A stretch of 19,329 nt of DNA, from contig JAEYGD010000301.1 in assembly GCA_023402505.1 (NCBI GenBank), forward strand, positions 1 through 19,329, in the 5' to 3' direction. Positions 13,180-19,329 of this stretch are shown here, piece after piece. The notes beneath the pieces are model-generated. The model was not told the origin of the DNA. It made no database searches and saw nothing but the letters and a program-made list of their open reading frames with translations. Origin of the DNA: Actinomycetes bacterium (lineage in GTDB: Bacteria; Actinomycetota; Actinomycetes; Mycobacteriales; Micromonosporaceae). Every line of letters starts with the position of its first letter. Position 1 is the stretch's first letter. Position numbers and translations under genes: made by a program.

Positions 13180-14379
13180 ATGGCTTCGGTGATCGTCAGC
13201 GGCGCTCGGACCCCGATGGGGCGCCTGCTGGGCAACCTCAAGGACCTCCCCGCGACCAAGCTCGGCGGCATCGCCATCAAGGCGGCCCTGGAGCGCGCCG
13301 GTGTCGCCCCCGACCAGGTCCAGTACGTGATCATGGGCCAGGTGCTCCAGGCGGGTGCGGGGCAGATCCCGGCCCGGCAGGCGGCCGTCGAGGCGGGTGT
13401 CCCGATGTCCGTTCCGGCCCTGACCATCAACAAGGTCTGCCTCTCCGGCCTGGACGCGATCGCCCTCGCCGACCAGCTGATCCGCGCCGGCGAGTTCGAC
13501 ATCGTGGTGGCCGGCGGCATGGAGTCGATGACCAACGCCCCGCACCTGCTGCTCGGCCAGCGCGGCGGCTACAAGTACGGCGACGTGGTGCTCAAGGACC
13601 ACATGGCGCACGACGGGCTCAGCGACGCCTGGGACTGCTGCTCGATGGGCGAGTCGACCGAGCGGCACGGCACCGCCAAGGGCATCAGCCGCGCCGAGCA
13701 GGACGCCTTCGCCGCGGCCAGCCACCAGCGCGCCGCCGCCGCGCAGAAGAACGGCCACTTCGCCGACGAGATCGCCCCGGTGGTCATCCCGCAGCGCAAG
13801 GGCGACCCGCTGGTGATCAGCGAGGACGAGGGCATCCGCCCGGACACCACCGCCGAGTCGCTGGCCAAGCTGCGCCCCGCCTTCGCCAAGGACGGCACCA
13901 TCACCGCCGGCAGCTCCTCGCCGATCTCCGACGGCGCCGCCGCCGTCGTGGTGATGAGCAAGGCCAAGGCCAAGGAGCTGGGGCTCACCTGGCTGGCCGA
14001 GATCGGCGCCCACGGCAACGTCGCCGGCCCGGACAACTCGCTGCACTCGCAGCCGTCCAACGCGATCCAGCACGCCCTGCGCAAGGCCGGCCTGGGCGTC
14101 GACGACCTGGACCTGATCGAGATCAACGAGGCGTTCGCCCAGGTGGGCATCCAGTCCACCCGTGATCTCGGGGTCAGCCCGGAGAAGGTCAACGTCAACG
14201 GCGGCGCGATCGCTCTCGGCCACCCGATCGGCATGTCCGGTGCCCGGTTGGTGCTGACGCTGGCGCTCGAGCTGAAGCGGCGCGGCGGTGGCACCGGCGC
14301 GGCGGCCCTGTGCGGCGGCGGCGGCCAGGGCGACGCGCTGATCATCCACGTGCCGGCGGGCGCCGAGGGCGGTCAGTGA
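13180..14379 (+). CDS. Acetyl-CoA C-acetyltransferase (thiolase)
   Basis: A 399-aa type II biosynthetic-type thiolase that condenses two acetyl-CoA to acetoacetyl-CoA, or cleaves it. The acyl-accepting Cys87 is in NKVCLSG, NEAFA is at 316-320, His348 is in GGAIALGHP, and the proton-shuttling Cys378 is in CGGGGQG; all catalytic elements are intact. Length is normal for the family (about 390-400). ATG 13180 has CGGAGG six bases upstream (13169-13174). The stop overlaps the GTG of meaB (GTGA at 14376-14379), so the two are translationally coupled. It is probably the first enzyme of the C4 acyl-CoA route in this window and is close to the FadA4 group of mycobacteria. Control is probably through the operator-like site at 13130-13147. 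Confidence 0.93.
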   Translation: MASVIVSGARTPMGRLLGNLKDLPATKLGGIAIKAALERAGVAPDQVQYVIMGQVLQAGAGQIPARQAAVEAGVPMSVPALTINKVCLSGLDAIALADQLIRAGEFDIVVAGGMESMTNAPHLLLGQRGGYKYGDVVLKDHMAHDGLSDAWDCCSMGESTERHGTAKGISRAEQDAFAAASHQRAAAAQKNGHFADEIAPVVIPQRKGDPLVISEDEGIRPDTTAESLAKLRPAFAKDGTITAGSSSPISDGAAAVVVMSKAKAKELGLTWLAEIGAHGNVAGPDNSLHSQPSNAIQHALRKAGLGVDDLDLIEINEAFAQVGIQSTRDLGVSPEKVNVNGGAIALGHPIGMSGARLVLTLALELKRRGGGTGAAALCGGGGQGDALIIHVPAGAEGGQ

Positions 14380-15377
14380 GCGAGAACGCCGTCGACGCCC
14401 CGGCCGCGGTGCCGCCCGTGCGCCGCAGCCGGGACGTGCCCATGCTCGTCGAGCGGGCCCGCGCGGGTGACCCCCGCGCGGTCGCCCGGCTCATCACGCT
14501 TGTCGAGTCCGGCGACGAGACGCTGCCGCGCATCGCGGCGGCGCTCGCGCCGTACGCCGGTCAGGCCCAGGTTGTCGGCCTGACCGGCTCGCCCGGCGTG
14601 GGCAAGTCGACCACCACGAACGAGCTGGTCCGGGCGCTGCGCGCCCGCGGGCGCCGGGTGGGTGTGCTGGCGATCGACCCGTCGAGCCCGTTCACCGGCG
14701 GTGCGATCCTCGGCGACCGGGTCCGGATGCAGGACCACGCCACCGACCCCGGGGTCTACATCCGGTCGATGTCGAGCCGGGGCCACCTGGGCGGGCTCTC
14801 GGCGGCCACCCCGCAGGCGGTGCGGGTGCTGGAGGGCGCGGGCTGCGACGTGGTGCTGGTGGAGACCGTCGGCGTCGGGCAGGCCGAGGTGGAGGTGGCC
14901 TCCCTGGCCGACACCACGCTGGTGCTGCTCGCCCCCGGGATGGGTGACGCGATCCAGGCGGTGAAGGCCGGCATCCTGGAGATCGCCGACGTCTTCGTGG
15001 TCAACAAGGCCGACCGGGACGGCGCCGACGCGACCGTCCGCGACATCCAGGGCATGATCGCCCTGGGCGAGCGCGGGCCGGGGCAGTGGCGGCCGCAGGT
15101 GGTGCGGGCCGTCGCCGCGCGCGGCGAGGGGATCGACGACATCGCCGCGGCGATCGACAAGCACCGTGGTTGGCTGGTCGAGCACGGCGAGCTGCGCCGC
15201 CGGCAGGAGGCGCGGGCCGCCGCCGAGATCGAGGCGATCGCGCTCGGCGTGCTGCGCGCCCGCATCGGCTCACTGCGCGACGGTACGGAGCTGCCGGCGC
15301 TCGCCACGAAGGTGGCCGAGGGGGCGCTCGACCCGTACGCGGCGGCCGACCAGTTGCTCGGGCAGATCGCGTCCTGA
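14376..15377 (+). CDS. meaB: MeaB-type G-protein chaperone of a B12-dependent acyl-CoA mutase
   Basis: A 333-aa G3E-family GTPase. Walker A GSPGVGKS is at 71-78, the Mg/switch region DPSSPFTGGAILGDR at 101-115, the Walker B-type ETVGVGQ(A)E at 163-171, and NKAD base specificity at 210-213. The C-terminal helical dimerisation arm is present. Members gate adenosylcobalamin loading and rescue inactivated methylmalonyl- or isobutyryl-CoA mutase. GTG 14376 overlaps the thiolase stop by 3 bases. The mutase gene follows 100 bp later with its own operator and promoter, a split version of the MeaI-mutase arrangement found fused in IcmF. Length is normal for MeaB. Confidence 0.92.
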   Translation: MSENAVDAPAAVPPVRRSRDVPMLVERARAGDPRAVARLITLVESGDETLPRIAAALAPYAGQAQVVGLTGSPGVGKSTTTNELVRALRARGRRVGVLAIDPSSPFTGGAILGDRVRMQDHATDPGVYIRSMSSRGHLGGLSAATPQAVRVLEGAGCDVVLVETVGVGQAEVEVASLADTTLVLLAPGMGDAIQAVKAGILEIADVFVVNKADRDGADATVRDIQGMIALGERGPGQWRPQVVRAVAARGEGIDDIAAAIDKHRGWLVEHGELRRRQEARAAAEIEAIALGVLRARIGSLRDGTELPALATKVAEGALDPYAAADQLLGQIAS

Positions 15378-15391
15378 GGGGCGGCCACGGT

Positions 15392-15403
15392 TACCGGCCG
15401 GTA
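15392..15403. promoter_or_regulatory. Perfect 12-bp palindrome TACCGGCCGGTA
   Basis: Lies 14 nt past the meaB stop and 8 bp before operator-like site B. It could be a second regulator site or part of a weak hairpin. Confidence 0.35.
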
Positions 15404-15410
15404 CGAACTT

Positions 15411-15428
15411 CCTTAGCGATCGTTCAGG
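15411..15428 (+). promoter_or_regulatory. Operator-like palindrome, site B (CCTTAGCGATCGTTCAGG)
   Basis: The best of four copies; the two 9-bp halves match at seven positions. It overlaps the expected -35 region of the mutase promoter, 49 bp before its ATG. Confidence 0.65.
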
Positions 15429-15437
15429 CTCCGGCTC

Positions 15438-15443
15438 TACACT
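15438..15443 (+). promoter_or_regulatory. -10 element (TACACT) of the mutase gene
   Basis: TACACT fits TANNNT and lies 34 bp before ATG 15478. The -35 zone 16-19 bp upstream falls inside operator-like site B, consistent with repression. Confidence 0.45.
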
Positions 15444-15460
15444 CGGGGTGCACTCGACCC

Positions 15461-15469
15461 GAGGAGGAG
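15461..15469 (+). promoter_or_regulatory. Ribosome binding site deciding the mutase start
   Basis: GAGGAGGAG ends eight bases before ATG 15478. It rules out the longer in-frame extension back to 15166, which overlaps meaB. Confidence 0.75.
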
Positions 15470-15477
15470 CCCCGCGG

Positions 15478-17166
15478 ATGAACGCCGACGACATCGCCGC
15501 CGGACGGGCACGCTGGCAGGCCCGCTACGACGCAGCGCGCAAGCGGGACGCCGACTTCACGACGCTGTCCGGGATGACCGTGGACCCGGTCTACGGGCCG
15601 CCCGAGGGGGTGGCCCACCCCGGCTTCGAACGGATCGGCTGGCCGGGCGAGTTCCCGTACACCCGGGGGTTGCACCCGACCGGCTACCGGGGACGGACCT
15701 GGACCATCCGGCAGTTCGCCGGCTTCGGCAACGCCCGGCAGACCAACGAGCGCTACAAGATGATCCTGGGCGCGGGCGGGGGCGGGCTCTCCGTCGCCTT
15801 CGACATGCCCACCCTGATGGGCCGCGACTCGGACGACCCGCAGTCGCTCGGCGAGGTCGGCCACTGCGGCGTCGCGGTGGACAGCGCCGCCGACATGGAG
15901 GTGCTGTTCGACGGCATCGACCTGGCCGGGGTCACCACGAGCATGACGATCTCCGGGCCGGCCGTCCCGGTGTTCTGCATGTACCTGGTCGCCGCGGAGC
16001 GGCAGGGCGCCGACCTGTCCCAGCTGGACGGGACGCTCCAGACGGACATCTTCAAGGAGTACATCGCCCAGAAGGAGTGGCTCTTCGACCCCGAGCCGCA
16101 CCTGCGCCTCATCGGCGACCTGATGGAGTACTGCGCCGGCGAGATCCCCCGGTACAAGCCGCTGTCGGTCTCCGGCTACCACATCCGGGAGGCGGGCTCG
16201 ACGGCCGCCCAGGAGTTGGCGTACACGCTCGCCGACGGGTTCGGGTACGTCGAGTTGGGGCTGTCGCGGGGGCTGGACGTCAACGTCTTCGCGCCGGGTC
16301 TGAGCTTCTTCTTCGACTCCCACGTGGACTTCTTCGAGGAGATCGCGAAGTTCCGGGCCGCCCGCCGGATCTGGGCCCGCTGGCTGCGTGACGTCTACGG
16401 CGCCACCAGCGAGAAGGCGCAGTGGCTGCGGTTCCACACGCAGACCGCCGGTGTCTCGCTGACCGCGCAGCAGCCGGTCAACAACGTGGTGCGTACGGCG
16501 GTGGAGGCGCTCGCGGCGGTGCTCGGCGGGACGAACTCGCTGCACACCAACGCCCTCGACGAGACGCTGGCCCTGCCCACCGACGAGTCCGCCGAGATCG
16601 CCCTGCGTACCCAGCAGGTGCTGATGGAGGAGACCGGGGTGACCAACGTGGCCGACCCGCTCGGCGGCTCCTGGTACGTGGAGGCGCTCACCGACCGGAT
16701 CGAGGCCGAGGCGGAAGCCATCTTCGACCGGATCAAGCAGCTCGGCGGCGAGGGCCCGCACCAGATCGGCCCGATGACCTCGGGCATCCTGCGCGGCATC
16801 GAGGACGGCTGGTTCACCTCGCAGATCGCCGAGGCGGCGTTCGTCTACCAGCAGGCGCTGGAGAAGGGCGACAAGAAGATCGTCGGGGTCAACTGCCACA
16901 CCGGCACGGTCGCCAAGGAGCTGGAGATCCTGCGGATCTCGCACGAGGTCGAGGTGGAGCAGAAGCGGGTGCTCGCCGAGCGGAAGGCGGGCCGGGACGA
17001 GACGGCGGTCAAGGCGGCGATCGAGCGGATGGTCGCGGTCAGCCGCACCGACGGGAACATGATCCCGGCGATGCTCGACGCCGTCCGCGCCGAGGCCACC
17101 CTCGGCGAGATCTGCGACGCCCTCCGCGCCGAGTGGGGCGTCTACCGCGAACCAGCCCGCTTCTGA
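15478..17166 (+). CDS. icmA: Isobutyryl-CoA mutase-type large subunit (B12-dependent acyl-CoA mutase)
   Basis: A 562-aa TIM-barrel acyl-CoA mutase chain without the C-terminal B12-binding domain. The two substrate-choosing residues are Phe80 (in TIRQFAGF) and Gln198 (in YIAQKEW), the same residues and numbers reported for Streptomyces IcmA. Methylmalonyl-CoA mutase has Tyr89 and Arg207 there, and 2-hydroxyisobutyryl-CoA mutase has Ile90 plus Asp117, where this protein has Ala (GLSVAFD). It should therefore interconvert butyryl-CoA and isobutyryl-CoA. It needs a separate small subunit (IcmB, about 136 aa, DxHxxG motif) that is not in the window. Length agrees with IcmA (about 566 aa). meaB lies immediately upstream. 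A related unstudied substrate cannot be excluded. Confidence 0.85.
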   Translation: MNADDIAAGRARWQARYDAARKRDADFTTLSGMTVDPVYGPPEGVAHPGFERIGWPGEFPYTRGLHPTGYRGRTWTIRQFAGFGNARQTNERYKMILGAGGGGLSVAFDMPTLMGRDSDDPQSLGEVGHCGVAVDSAADMEVLFDGIDLAGVTTSMTISGPAVPVFCMYLVAAERQGADLSQLDGTLQTDIFKEYIAQKEWLFDPEPHLRLIGDLMEYCAGEIPRYKPLSVSGYHIREAGSTAAQELAYTLADGFGYVELGLSRGLDVNVFAPGLSFFFDSHVDFFEEIAKFRAARRIWARWLRDVYGATSEKAQWLRFHTQTAGVSLTAQQPVNNVVRTAVEALAAVLGGTNSLHTNALDETLALPTDESAEIALRTQQVLMEETGVTNVADPLGGSWYVEALTDRIEAEAEAIFDRIKQLGGEGPHQIGPMTSGILRGIEDGWFTSQIAEAAFVYQQALEKGDKKIVGVNCHTGTVAKELEILRISHEVEVEQKRVLAERKAGRDETAVKAAIERMVAVSRTDGNMIPAMLDAVRAEATLGEICDALRAEWGVYREPARF

Positions 17167-17184
17167 CGTCCCACCCCACCGTCC

Positions 17185-17261
17185 CCCGCGATCTTGCGCT
17201 TGGTGCCCCGGCAAATGCCGCGTACGGCACGAAGCGAGGGCCGAAAGTGCAAGATCGCGGG
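17185..17261. repeat. 77-bp REP/MITE-like inverted repeat after the mutase
   Basis: Arms CCCGCGATCTTGC (17185-17197) and GCAAGATCGCGGG (17249-17261) are exact complements. The stem extends four more pairs inward (to 17201/17245) with one G-T pair. The loop region contains a second hairpin, TGCCG-CGTA-CGGCA (17216-17229). This nested layout resembles dispersed intergenic palindromes with GATCTTGC ends that I associate with Micromonospora-type genomes. It lies 18 nt after the mutase stop and may also serve as its terminator. Confidence 0.7.
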
Positions 17262-17340
17262 ATCGGGGGAGGGGGTGTGAGCTGGGTCAGAAGTGTCGGG
17301 TTCGGCGTTGCCGATGAGCGGAGATCGGCGTCGCGCGTGC

Positions 17341-17346
17341 GAGACT
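17341..17346 (+). promoter_or_regulatory. AGACT-type -10 candidate (GAGACT)
   Basis: Stands eight bases before ATG 17355. No ribosome binding site is visible, so a very short or absent leader is likely. Confidence 0.3.
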
Positions 17347-17354
17347 AGGTAACC

Positions 17355-18269
17355 ATGAGCGACCCACGGATCACCTCGTCGATCTTCACCCGCGGCGCGG
17401 TAGACCTCAGCGCGCTGCGCACCCCCGCACCGAACCCGGCCCCCGCACCCGCCCAGTCCGGCCCGCCCGCCGGCGCGCCCGGCGGCGGCGTCGCCAGCGC
17501 GGTCACAGTCGTCGACGTGACCGAGGCGACGTTCCAGGCCGAGGTCCTCGAACGGTCGCTCAGCACACCCGTGGTGGTCGACTTCTGGGCCGAGTGGTGC
17601 CAGCCCTGCAAGCAGCTCTCGCCGGTGCTGGAGCGGCTCGCCGTCGAGGGCGGCGGCGCCTGGGTGCTCGCCAAGGTCGACGTGGACGCCAACCCCCGGC
17701 TCGCCCAGATGTTCCGGGTGCAGGGCATCCCGATGGTGTACGCCGTGGTCGGCGGCCAGCCCGTCGACGCCTTCTCCGGGGTGGTGCCCGAGGCCCAGCT
17801 GCGGCAGTGGATCCAGGCGGTCCTCAAGGCCGGTGGCGTGACCATGGCCGAGTCGGCCGATCCCCGGCTGGACGAGGCCGACGACGCGCTGATGAGCGGC
17901 GACCTGGACGCGGCGGAGCGCGCGTACCGGAAGATCCTCGCCGAGACCCCGTCGGACGCCGCGGCGGAGGCGGGCCTGGCCCAGGTCGGGCTGGCCCGGC
18001 GGGTGGCCGGCGCCGACCCGCAGGCGGCGCTCGCCGCCGCGGCGGCGGACGCCGACGACGTCGACGCCCAGCTGCTGGCAGCCGACATCGAGGTGCTCAG
18101 CGGCATGGCCGAGCAGGCCTACCAGCGGCTGGTCGGCCTGGTCCGCCGCACCGCGGGCGACGACCGGGAGAAGGTACGCCAGCACCTGGTCGGCCTGTTC
18201 ACCATCGCCGGTCCGGACGATCCCGCGGTCGCCTCGGCGCGTCGAGCCCTGGCCAGCGCCCTTTTCTGA
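17355..18269 (+). CDS. cnoX: Thioredoxin-TPR protein (CnoX/YbbN-like co-chaperone)
   Basis: A 304-aa cytoplasmic protein in three parts: a Pro/Ala/Gly-rich N-terminal linker (about 20-48), a thioredoxin domain (50-160), and a tetratricopeptide-like helical domain (165-304). The redox motif is WCQPCK (Cys82 and Cys85) with cis-Pro126 in GIP, so a redox-active thioredoxin site is present, unlike E. coli CnoX, whose motif is SQHC. Helical repeats with the 'GDLDAAERAYRKILAETPSDAAA' pattern mark the TPR part. CnoX proteins hold chlorine- or heat-damaged proteins and pass them to GroEL. ATG 17355 is used; there is no obvious ribosome binding site. Confidence 0.85.
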   Translation: MSDPRITSSIFTRGAVDLSALRTPAPNPAPAPAQSGPPAGAPGGGVASAVTVVDVTEATFQAEVLERSLSTPVVVDFWAEWCQPCKQLSPVLERLAVEGGGAWVLAKVDVDANPRLAQMFRVQGIPMVYAVVGGQPVDAFSGVVPEAQLRQWIQAVLKAGGVTMAESADPRLDEADDALMSGDLDAAERAYRKILAETPSDAAAEAGLAQVGLARRVAGADPQAALAAAAADADDVDAQLLAADIEVLSGMAEQAYQRLVGLVRRTAGDDREKVRQHLVGLFTIAGPDDPAVASARRALASALF

Positions 18270-18286
18270 TCCAGTTGCACGCCAGC

Positions 18287-18313
18287 GCGGGCCGGCGTGA
18301 CCGGCCGGCCCGC
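18287..18313 (+). terminator. GC hairpin between cnoX and the arginase-family gene
   Basis: GCGGGCCGG (18287-18295) is complementary to CCGGCCCGC (18305-18313) around a 9-nt loop, 17 nt past the cnoX stop. There is no T-run. It may end cnoX or attenuate read-through into the next gene 24 nt away. Confidence 0.5.
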
Positions 18314-18337
18314 CCGACACCTCGAGGACGGGAGCCC

Positions 18338-19329
18338 ATGACGCGCCGGATCGCCGTCCTCGACGCGCCCACCAACCTGGGCCTGCGCCCGCCCACGCCC
18401 ACCTCCGTGCCGGGCTGCGCCAAGGCCCCCGGTGCGTTGCGCGACCACGGCCTGCTCGCCCGCCTCCGCGCGCGCGACGACGGCTGCCTGACCCCACCCC
18501 GCTACGACCCGGGCGACTGGCGGCCCGGCGACGGCGTCTGCCACGCCCGCGAGATCGCCGACTACACGGTGGCGCTCGCCGAGCGGATCGGGGCGATCAT
18601 CGACCGGGGCGAGTTCCCGCTGGTGCTCGGCGGGGACTGCTCGGTGCTGCTCGGCTCGGCGCTGGCCATGCACCGGCTCGGCGAGGCGGTGGGCGGCCGG
18701 ATCGGGCTGGTCTTCGTCGACGGCCACTCCGACTTCCGGCACCCGGGCAACGCCTCCTACGTCGGCGCCGCCGCCGGTGAGGACCTCGCCCTGGTAACCG
18801 GGCGGGGCCAGGCCGACCTGGCCGCCATCGAGGGGCGGCGACCGTACTTCCGGGACGTCGACGTGGTGGTGCTGGGCATCCGCGCGCAGGACGAGTACCG
18901 CCTCGACCTCCAGGCCGCCGGGATCACCACCCGGCCGGTGCCGGCGCTGCGCGCCGAGGGCGCGGCCCGCACCGCCCAGTGGGCACACGAGCAGCTCGCC
19001 GACTGCGCGGGCTACTGGGTGCACGTCGACGTGGACGTGCTGGACCCGGCGGTGATGCCCGCCGTCGACGCCCCCGACCCGGGCGGGATCGCCTTCGCGG
19101 AACTGGAGATCCTGCTCGCCGGCCTGGTCGACACCCCGCACTGCCTCGGCGTCGAGCTGACCGTCTTCGACCCCGACTACGACCCGGACGGGTCGTACGC
19201 GGCCGAGATCGTCAACACCGTGGTGGCCGGTCTGCGCCCGGTCTCCGCGCCGGGGGCCGTCCCGCCCCGGCTGCTGCCCGAGACGCCCCCGACCCCCGCC
19301 CCGCCCGCCCCGCGCCGGGGCCGCAACAG
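18338..19329 (+). CDS. Arginase/agmatinase-family protein (ureohydrolase), open at the right edge
   Basis: At least 330 residues with no stop before the window ends. Ureohydrolases cleave guanidino groups using a two-Mn centre. Metal-site motifs are GGDCS (98-102), DGHSD (128-132) and DVDVLDP (231-237). Thus Asp128, His130, Asp132, Asp231 and Asp233 are present, but the first ligand, His in 'GGDHS' of arginase, is Cys101. I recall this Cys in an actinobacterial 'arginase family' subgroup of unknown substrate. GEDLALVTGRG (147-157) is also of that subgroup. After about residue 300 the sequence becomes a Pro-rich tail that runs off the edge. ATG 18338 has GGGAG about six bases upstream. Substrate not predictable; arginase activity should not be assumed. 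Confidence 0.82.
   Translation, partial: MTRRIAVLDAPTNLGLRPPTPTSVPGCAKAPGALRDHGLLARLRARDDGCLTPPRYDPGDWRPGDGVCHAREIADYTVALAERIGAIIDRGEFPLVLGGDCSVLLGSALAMHRLGEAVGGRIGLVFVDGHSDFRHPGNASYVGAAAGEDLALVTGRGQADLAAIEGRRPYFRDVDVVVLGIRAQDEYRLDLQAAGITTRPVPALRAEGAARTAQWAHEQLADCAGYWVHVDVDVLDPAVMPAVDAPDPGGIAFAELEILLAGLVDTPHCLGVELTVFDPDYDPDGSYAAEIVNTVVAGLRPVSAPGAVPPRLLPETPPTPAPPAPRRGRN

Noticed and set aside
15378..15477. Cobalamin riboswitch before the B12-dependent mutase
   Set aside because: The gap is only 100 bp and shows palindromes and a promoter, but no B12-box-like conserved segment or multi-stem layout.
15478..17166. Methylmalonyl-CoA mutase or 2-hydroxyisobutyryl-CoA mutase identity
   Set aside because: The key residues are Phe80/Gln198 and Ala at the Asp117 position, not Tyr/Arg or Ile/Asp; the B12-binding domain is also missing.
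1..19329. tRNA, rRNA, transposase, integrase or prophage genes
   Set aside because: None was recognised on either strand. Composition is even across the window apart from the short palindrome at 17185-17261.

Overview
The window is very GC-rich, with strong third-position G/C bias and frequent GTG starts. It carries the paired polar coiled-coil proteins Scy and FilP of filamentous actinomycetes, which points to a mycelial actinobacterium. I infer a Micromonosporaceae member from overall flavour, gene order and a GATCTTGC-type intergenic palindrome, but cannot prove the genus.

Layout, left to right: the 5' end of an aldehyde dehydrogenase (1-143, minus); a 353-bp gap with a triple 21-bp repeat; an FHA-domain protein (497-1003); an alpha/beta hydrolase (1132-2199); a tandem-duplicated 3-hydroxyacyl-CoA dehydrogenase (2420-4210); a small zinc-ribbon-like protein (4289-4615); a second alpha/beta hydrolase (4690-5499) that converges with a 4-bp overlap on an AI-2E-family permease (5496-6755, minus); a 32-bp tandem repeat tract (6888-7016); Scy (7017-9218, minus) and FilP (9463-10716, minus), separated by a perfect 21-bp-stem hairpin; crotonyl-CoA carboxylase/reductase (10994-12349, minus); a methylmalonyl/ethylmalonyl-CoA epimerase (12650-13117, minus) divergent from a thiolase-meaB operon (13180-15377); an isobutyryl-CoA-mutase-type large subunit (15478-17166); a 77-bp repeat-like palindrome; a thioredoxin-TPR protein (17355-18269); and an arginase-family protein running off the right edge (18338-19329).

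Metabolic logic: thiolase makes acetoacetyl-CoA, the duplicated dehydrogenase makes 3-hydroxybutyryl-CoA, Ccr reductively carboxylates crotonyl-CoA to ethylmalonyl-CoA, the epimerase handles ethylmalonyl/methylmalonyl-CoA, and the mutase with its MeaB G-protein chaperone interconverts butyryl-CoA and isobutyryl-CoA. Together they form a C4 acyl-CoA and extender-unit module. The crotonase, the B12-binding small subunit of the mutase, and ethylmalonyl-CoA mutase are not in the window.

The most interesting observation is an 18-bp imperfect palindrome (best copy CCTTAGCGATCGTTCAGG) at four promoters only: the dehydrogenase, ccr, the epimerase/thiolase divergent region and the mutase. It suggests one unidentified regulator, probably TetR-type, controlling the whole module. 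Other signals are a likely NADP-type second half of the dehydrogenase, a His-His to Gln-Gln change in the epimerase, several tandem-repeat tracts, and a recurring AGACT element about 6 nt before start codons that suggests leaderless transcripts.
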